DNA of 64,000 nucleotides from Cupriavidus consociatus (lineage in GTDB: Bacteria > Pseudomonadota > Gammaproteobacteria > Burkholderiales > Burkholderiaceae), in contig NZ_JAGIQA010000007.1 of NCBI RefSeq assembly GCF_017814975.1, forward strand, positions 186,001-250,000, in the 5' to 3' direction. Below the pieces are notes generated by a model that was given only the letters and a program-made list of their open reading frames with translations, ran no database searches and had not been told where the DNA came from. Made by a program: the position numbers and the translations under genes. This document shows positions 60,337-64,000 of this stretch, piece by piece. The first letter of the stretch is position 1. The number at the start of each line of letters is the position of its first letter.

Positions 60337-61941
60337 ATGACGATCAGCCTGACCCGCGCCGAGACGCGCGCCCCAGCCTCCGGCATGACCGCCGAAGAAC
60401 GCAAGGTCATCCTTGCCTCATCCTTCGGCGCCCTGATGGAGTGGTATGACTTTTACATCTACGCGGCGCTGGCTGTGTACTTCGGCGCACTGTTCTTTCC
60501 GCCAGGCAATGAGACGGCCGCCTTCCTGGCGAGCCTGGCCACTTTCGGCGCCGGCTTCCTGATCCGCCCGGTGGGCGCGCTATTGTTCGGTCGCCTGGGC
60601 GACCTGATCGGCCGCAAGTACACCTTCCTCGTCACCATCCTGCTGATGGGCGTGGCCACGGTGGGCGTGGGCGTGCTGCCGACGTACGAGCAGATCGGCA
60701 TCACCGCCACGGTACTGCTGGTCCTGCTGCGGCTGTTGCAAGGCCTGGCACTTGGTGGCGAAGTGGGCGGCGCGGTCACATACGTCGCCGAGCACTCGCC
60801 GACGAGCAAGCGAGGCCTCTACACCAGCTCGCTGCAGACCACCGCCACGCTGGGGCTGCTGTCCTCGCTGTTCGTGGTGTACCTGCTCAAGACCTTCCTG
60901 ACCGAAGCGGAATTCCGCGCGTGGGGCTGGCGCATCCCGTTCATCGTGTCGCTGGTGATGCTGGTGATCTCGGTCTATATCCGCGGCAAGCTGCATGAAT
61001 CGCCGGTATTCGCGCGCATGAAGGCGGGCAACGCCACCTCGAAGTCTCCCATCCGCGAGAGCTTCACCCAGTGGAAGAACCTGAAGTCGGTGCTGCTGCT
61101 GTTCGTGGTGGCCGCCGGACTCGGCGCGATCTTCGGCACCGGCCACTTCTACAGCATGTTCTTCCTCAACAAGACGCTGCACGTACCGATTGAAACGGTG
61201 CACAAGCTGATCGCGGTCGCACTGGTTGTGGCCACACCGTGCTACCTGTTCTTCGGCTGGCTGTCGGACCGCATTGGCCGCAAGTACATCATGATGGCGG
61301 CGTGCCTGCTGGCTGCGCTTTGCACCCAGCCGGTGTTCAAGGGACTGACCCACTACGCCAATCCGGCGCTGGAGCAGTTCCAGCGGCAAGGCACGGTGCA
61401 GGTGACCGCCGGCGACTGCAAGGCACGGATGTTCGGCGAGCCGGTGTCGGCCTGCGACAAGATCCGTGGCTACCTCACCGACCTGGGCGTTGGCTACACT
61501 TTCGTGCCGGCCAGCGACCCGGCACAGGCGGAAGTGCGGATCGGCGAGCGCACGCTGCAGGGCTTCGACCGCGCCGCCATCAAGGCCGCACTGATCGAGG
61601 CCGGCTGGCCGGAGCGCGCCGATCCCGCCAGGATGAATACGCCGATGGTGTTCATGCTGCTGCTGGTGCCGATCCTGTTCCTGGCGATGGTGTATGGCCC
61701 GATGGCCGCCTTCATGGTCGAACTGTTCCCCGCGCGGGTGCGCTACACCTCGCTGTCGCTGCCCTTCCATCTTGGTGCCGGCTGGGTCGGCGGCATGCTG
61801 TCGTTCGTGGTCACGGCAATGAACGTGTCCAGCGGCGACGTGTACTTCGGCCTGTGGTATCCGGTGGTCATCGCCGGCCTCGCCTTCGTTATCGGCATGG
61901 TGTTCGTGCCGGAGACGCGCGGGCGCGATCTGTCGACCTGA
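60337..61941 (+). CDS. MFS transporter (metabolite:H+ symporter type) of the pyridine regulon
   Basis: A 534-residue transporter. FGALMEWYDFYIYAALAVYFG, GRLGDLIGRKYTF and GWLSDRIGRKYIMM are the signature segments of the MHS group (ShiA, KgtP), which import carboxylates with protons. It is longer than the usual 430-450 residues because of a soluble insert at about residues 335-430 (from NPALEQFQRQGTVQ to ADPARMNTP) between two C-terminal-half helices, containing two cysteines. It is divergent from the lower pathway, with five operators between, so a pyridine carboxylate is the likely cargo. A strong terminator follows. Confidence 0.9.
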   Translation: MTISLTRAETRAPASGMTAEERKVILASSFGALMEWYDFYIYAALAVYFGALFFPPGNETAAFLASLATFGAGFLIRPVGALLFGRLGDLIGRKYTFLVTILLMGVATVGVGVLPTYEQIGITATVLLVLLRLLQGLALGGEVGGAVTYVAEHSPTSKRGLYTSSLQTTATLGLLSSLFVVYLLKTFLTEAEFRAWGWRIPFIVSLVMLVISVYIRGKLHESPVFARMKAGNATSKSPIRESFTQWKNLKSVLLLFVVAAGLGAIFGTGHFYSMFFLNKTLHVPIETVHKLIAVALVVATPCYLFFGWLSDRIGRKYIMMAACLLAALCTQPVFKGLTHYANPALEQFQRQGTVQVTAGDCKARMFGEPVSACDKIRGYLTDLGVGYTFVPASDPAQAEVRIGERTLQGFDRAAIKAALIEAGWPERADPARMNTPMVFMLLLVPILFLAMVYGPMAAFMVELFPARVRYTSLSLPFHLGAGWVGGMLSFVVTAMNVSSGDVYFGLWYPVVIAGLAFVIGMVFVPETRGRDLST

Positions 61942-61963
61942 GCACCGTCGCCGGCGCATTGAC

Positions 61964-61987
61964 AGGGCGGAGAGGTCCGCCCTTTTT
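61964..61987 (+). terminator. rho-independent terminator after the MFS gene
   Basis: Perfect 8-bp stem AGGGCGGA / TCCGCCCT with a GAGG loop, followed by TTTTT, 22 bases past the stop. It separates the MFS unit from the ABC transporter unit. Confidence 0.88.
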
Positions 61988-61999
61988 ACCCGCATATCA

Positions 62000-62011
62000 T
62001 CAGCATACTGA
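62000..62011. promoter_or_regulatory. pyridine-regulon operator before the ABC transporter
   Basis: TCAGCATACTGA, identical to the boxes at 55515 and 60196. It lies just past the MFS terminator and 95 bases upstream of the binding-protein start. Confidence 0.75.
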
Positions 62012-62105
62012 GTATTTACGGCGCGAGCGCAGCGATGGCGCCTGCGTCGGGTGAATGCAGCCATCGCCAACTTCCGTCCTTTCGCGCAGACAACCTGGAG
62101 CCCCC

Positions 62106-63323
62106 ATGTCCACCTCTCGCATCCTCCGCACCCTTGCCGCGTCATCCGCCCTGCTCGGGCTGGCGCAGGCCACGCCCGCCCTGGCCGACGCCAGCGGCGT
62201 GAAGATCGGCGTCATCACCGATATGTCCGGCTCCTATGCCGACCTGTCCGGCAAGGGCTCGGTCATCGCCGCCCAGATGGCCGTCGAGGAGTTCGGCGGC
62301 AAAGCGCTGGGCAAGCCCGTCACGGTGCTGTCCGCAGATCACCAGAACAAGGCCGATATCGCTTCGTCGCTGGCGCGCCGCTGGTTCGATACCGATGGCG
62401 TCGACATGGTGATCGACTTCCCCAACTCGTCGACCGCGCTGGCGGTGCAGGAAGTTGCGCGCCAGAAGCAGAAGATCGATATTGTCTCCACTGGCGGCGC
62501 CATGGCGCTGACCAACCAGAACTGCTCGCCTACGGGATTCCACTGGGCCTGGGACACCTATTCCGTGTCGTATCCGCTGGTCCGGCGCCTGATCGATCAG
62601 GGCCGCAACAGCTGGTACTACATCACCGTGGACTACGCCTTTGGCCAGTCACTGGAAGCCGACTTCCGCAAGGCCGTGGATGCCGGCGGCGGCAAGAACG
62701 TGGGCAGCACGCGCCATCCGCTCAATGCCAGCGACTTCAGCAGCCCGGTGGTCGCGGCGTCGGCCTCCAAGGCCAAGGTTGTGGTGTTGGCCAATGCCGG
62801 CAATGACATGATCAACGGGGTCAAGGCCGCCGGCGAGTTCGGGCTGATCAAGGCGGGGCAGACGGTGATCACGCCATCTACCTTCATCACCGATATCAAG
62901 AGCCTGGGCCTGCCTGCCGCACAGGGCCTGACCTACGTCGACCCGTTCAGGCTTGACCTCGACGCGAAATCGAAGGCGTTCGTCGAACGCTACTACAAGC
63001 GCCACAAGGCATATCCCACGCACGGGCAGATCGGCGTCTATTCCGGCGTGCTGCACTACCTGAAGGCAGTGGAAGCCGCCAAGACCGTTGAAGGTCCCGC
63101 GGTGGCGGACAAGATGCGCGCCCTGCCCGTCAACGATGCCTTCGTGCGCAATGGCAAGGTCCGGGTCGACGGCCGCATGGTGCACGACATGTACCTGGCC
63201 CAGGCCAAGACGCCGGCGGAATCGAAAGGCGCGTGGGACCTGGTCAAGTACATCGGCACGATCCCTGGCGACGAAGCCTTCCGCCCGCTGTCCGCCAGCG
63301 AATGCCCGCTGGTCAAGAAGTGA
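62106..63323 (+). CDS. ABC transporter substrate-binding protein (branched-chain amino acid/aromatic acid type)
   Basis: A 405-residue periplasmic protein of peripheral-binding-fold type I. The signal peptide ends at ALADA (about residue 29). VKIGVITDMSGSYADLSGKGS is the typical first strand and ligand loop; WYYITVDYAFGQSLEADFR and THGQIGVYSGVLHYLKAVEAA are family features. Related proteins bind aromatic or N-heterocyclic acids as well as Leu/Ile/Val. GGAG lies 6 bases before ATG 62106. It is under the pyridine-regulon operator and is followed by a LivG-type ATPase, so it is a second uptake route (inference). Confidence 0.9.
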   Translation: MSTSRILRTLAASSALLGLAQATPALADASGVKIGVITDMSGSYADLSGKGSVIAAQMAVEEFGGKALGKPVTVLSADHQNKADIASSLARRWFDTDGVDMVIDFPNSSTALAVQEVARQKQKIDIVSTGGAMALTNQNCSPTGFHWAWDTYSVSYPLVRRLIDQGRNSWYYITVDYAFGQSLEADFRKAVDAGGGKNVGSTRHPLNASDFSSPVVAASASKAKVVVLANAGNDMINGVKAAGEFGLIKAGQTVITPSTFITDIKSLGLPAAQGLTYVDPFRLDLDAKSKAFVERYYKRHKAYPTHGQIGVYSGVLHYLKAVEAAKTVEGPAVADKMRALPVNDAFVRNGKVRVDGRMVHDMYLAQAKTPAESKGAWDLVKYIGTIPGDEAFRPLSASECPLVKK

Positions 63324-63331
63324 GCGCGCCA

Positions 63332-64000
63332 ATGTCCGAGCAAGACGTGATCCTGCGCACGCAGGGGCTGACCAAGGCGTTCAAGGGCTTTACCGCCGTC
63401 AGCGATGTCAGCCTGTCGGTGCGGCGGGGCTCGATCCATGCGCTGATCGGCCCCAACGGCGCCGGCAAGACCACCTGCTTCAACCTGCTGACCAAGTTCC
63501 ACGCCCCGTCATCCGGCTCGATCCATTTCAACGGCACCGACATCACCGCACTGCGGCCGGCGCAGATCGCCCGCATGGGCGTGATCCGTTCGTTCCAGAT
63601 TTCGGCGGTATTCCCGCAGCTGACCGTGCTGGAGAACGTGCGCATCGCGCTGCAGCGCAAGCTGGGTACGTCGTGGCATTTCTGGCGCGGCAAGCGCTCG
63701 CTGTCGGGGCTGGACAAGCGCGCGATGGAACTGCTGGACGACGTTGGCCTGGCCGGCTTCGCGCACCTGGGCACGGCCGAACTGGCCTACGGGCGCAAGC
63801 GCGCGCTTGAGCTGGCCACCACGCTCGCCACCGATCCCGAGCTGATGCTGCTGGACGAGCCCACGCAGGGCATGGGCCATGAGGACGTCGAGACCGTGAC
63901 CGCGCTGATCAAGCGCGTCTCGGCGGGACGGACCGTGCTGATGGTGGAGCACAACATGGGCGTGGTGTCGTCGATCGTCGATCGCATCACGGTGCTGCAG
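63332..64000 (+). CDS. LivG-type ABC transporter ATP-binding protein, C-terminal end missing
   Basis: The first 223 residues are in the window and the gene runs off the right edge. Walker A is GPNGAGKTT, Walker B is ELMLLDEPTQGM and the H-loop is VEHNMG; the signature loop reads ELAYGRKRALELA in place of LSxGQ, as in LivG proteins. It powers uptake together with the binding protein at 62106. An in-frame GTG at 63320 overlaps the previous stop and could be the start; ATG 63332 is used. The permease genes are presumably beyond the edge. Confidence 0.9.
   Translation, partial: MSEQDVILRTQGLTKAFKGFTAVSDVSLSVRRGSIHALIGPNGAGKTTCFNLLTKFHAPSSGSIHFNGTDITALRPAQIARMGVIRSFQISAVFPQLTVLENVRIALQRKLGTSWHFWRGKRSLSGLDKRAMELLDDVGLAGFAHLGTAELAYGRKRALELATTLATDPELMLLDEPTQGMGHEDVETVTALIKRVSAGRTVLMVEHNMGVVSSIVDRITVLQ

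Overview
The window is high-GC proteobacterial DNA and looks like Burkholderiaceae, most likely Cupriavidus (inference). The reasons are three orphan Bug-type periplasmic binding proteins, a napEDABC operon, a Cupriavidus-style SDR threonine dehydrogenase next to kbl, a CYP102-type P450-reductase fusion and many one-gene catabolic islands with their own regulators. The load of accessory catabolism suggests a second chromosome or megaplasmid. No rRNA, tRNA, insertion sequence, phage or CRISPR was seen.

Layout. 1-1.4 kb: CoA-transferase edge fragment and a Bug protein. 1.4-7.6 kb: a stress or detoxification island with an NDH-2-like flavoprotein, two secreted cupins, an AhpD-like protein, a TetR regulator, a DUF2798 protein and two exported hydrolases; it carries two distinct palindromic operators. 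7.8-13.3 kb: small hypotheticals, a double-glycine-type peptide, and a 1087-residue P450-reductase with a divergent TetR gene. 13.3-17.5 kb: cyoABCD quinol oxidase. 17.6-28.8 kb: MFS transporter, GlxA-type regulator, a secreted tandem-repeat protein, LysR/M20 hydrolase/Bug, EamA exporter, class II aldolase with a hydroxyacid reductase and a Crp-type regulator. 28.9-33 kb: a REPIN-like repeat, then a galactarate operon (aldolase, tartronate semialdehyde reductase, galactarate dehydratase, Bug). 33-36.6 kb: small secreted proteins and serA. 36.9-48.1 kb: one collinear respiratory block, napEDABC followed by ccmABCDEFGHI, which supplies cytochrome c maturation for the nitrate reductase. 48.1-51 kb: tdh-kbl threonine degradation with a divergent XRE-cupin regulator.

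51-64 kb is the most interesting part. A three-gene molybdenum hydroxylase, whose iron-sulfur subunit is fused to a CoxG-like domain, lies beside a lower pyridine pathway: nicF, nicX, nicD, nicE and a 3,6-dihydroxypicolinate-decarboxylase-like amidohydrolase. A divergent MFS transporter and an ABC uptake system follow. The palindrome TCAGYATRCTGA (with close variants) occurs seven times, only in front of these units, and ties them into one regulon whose regulator is not in the window. No flavin monooxygenase (NicC or PicB) is present. The gene set is complete as written for a substrate such as 3-hydroxypicolinate: Mo-dependent ring hydroxylation, decarboxylation to 2,5-dihydroxypyridine, ring opening, deformylation, deamidation and isomerisation to fumarate.
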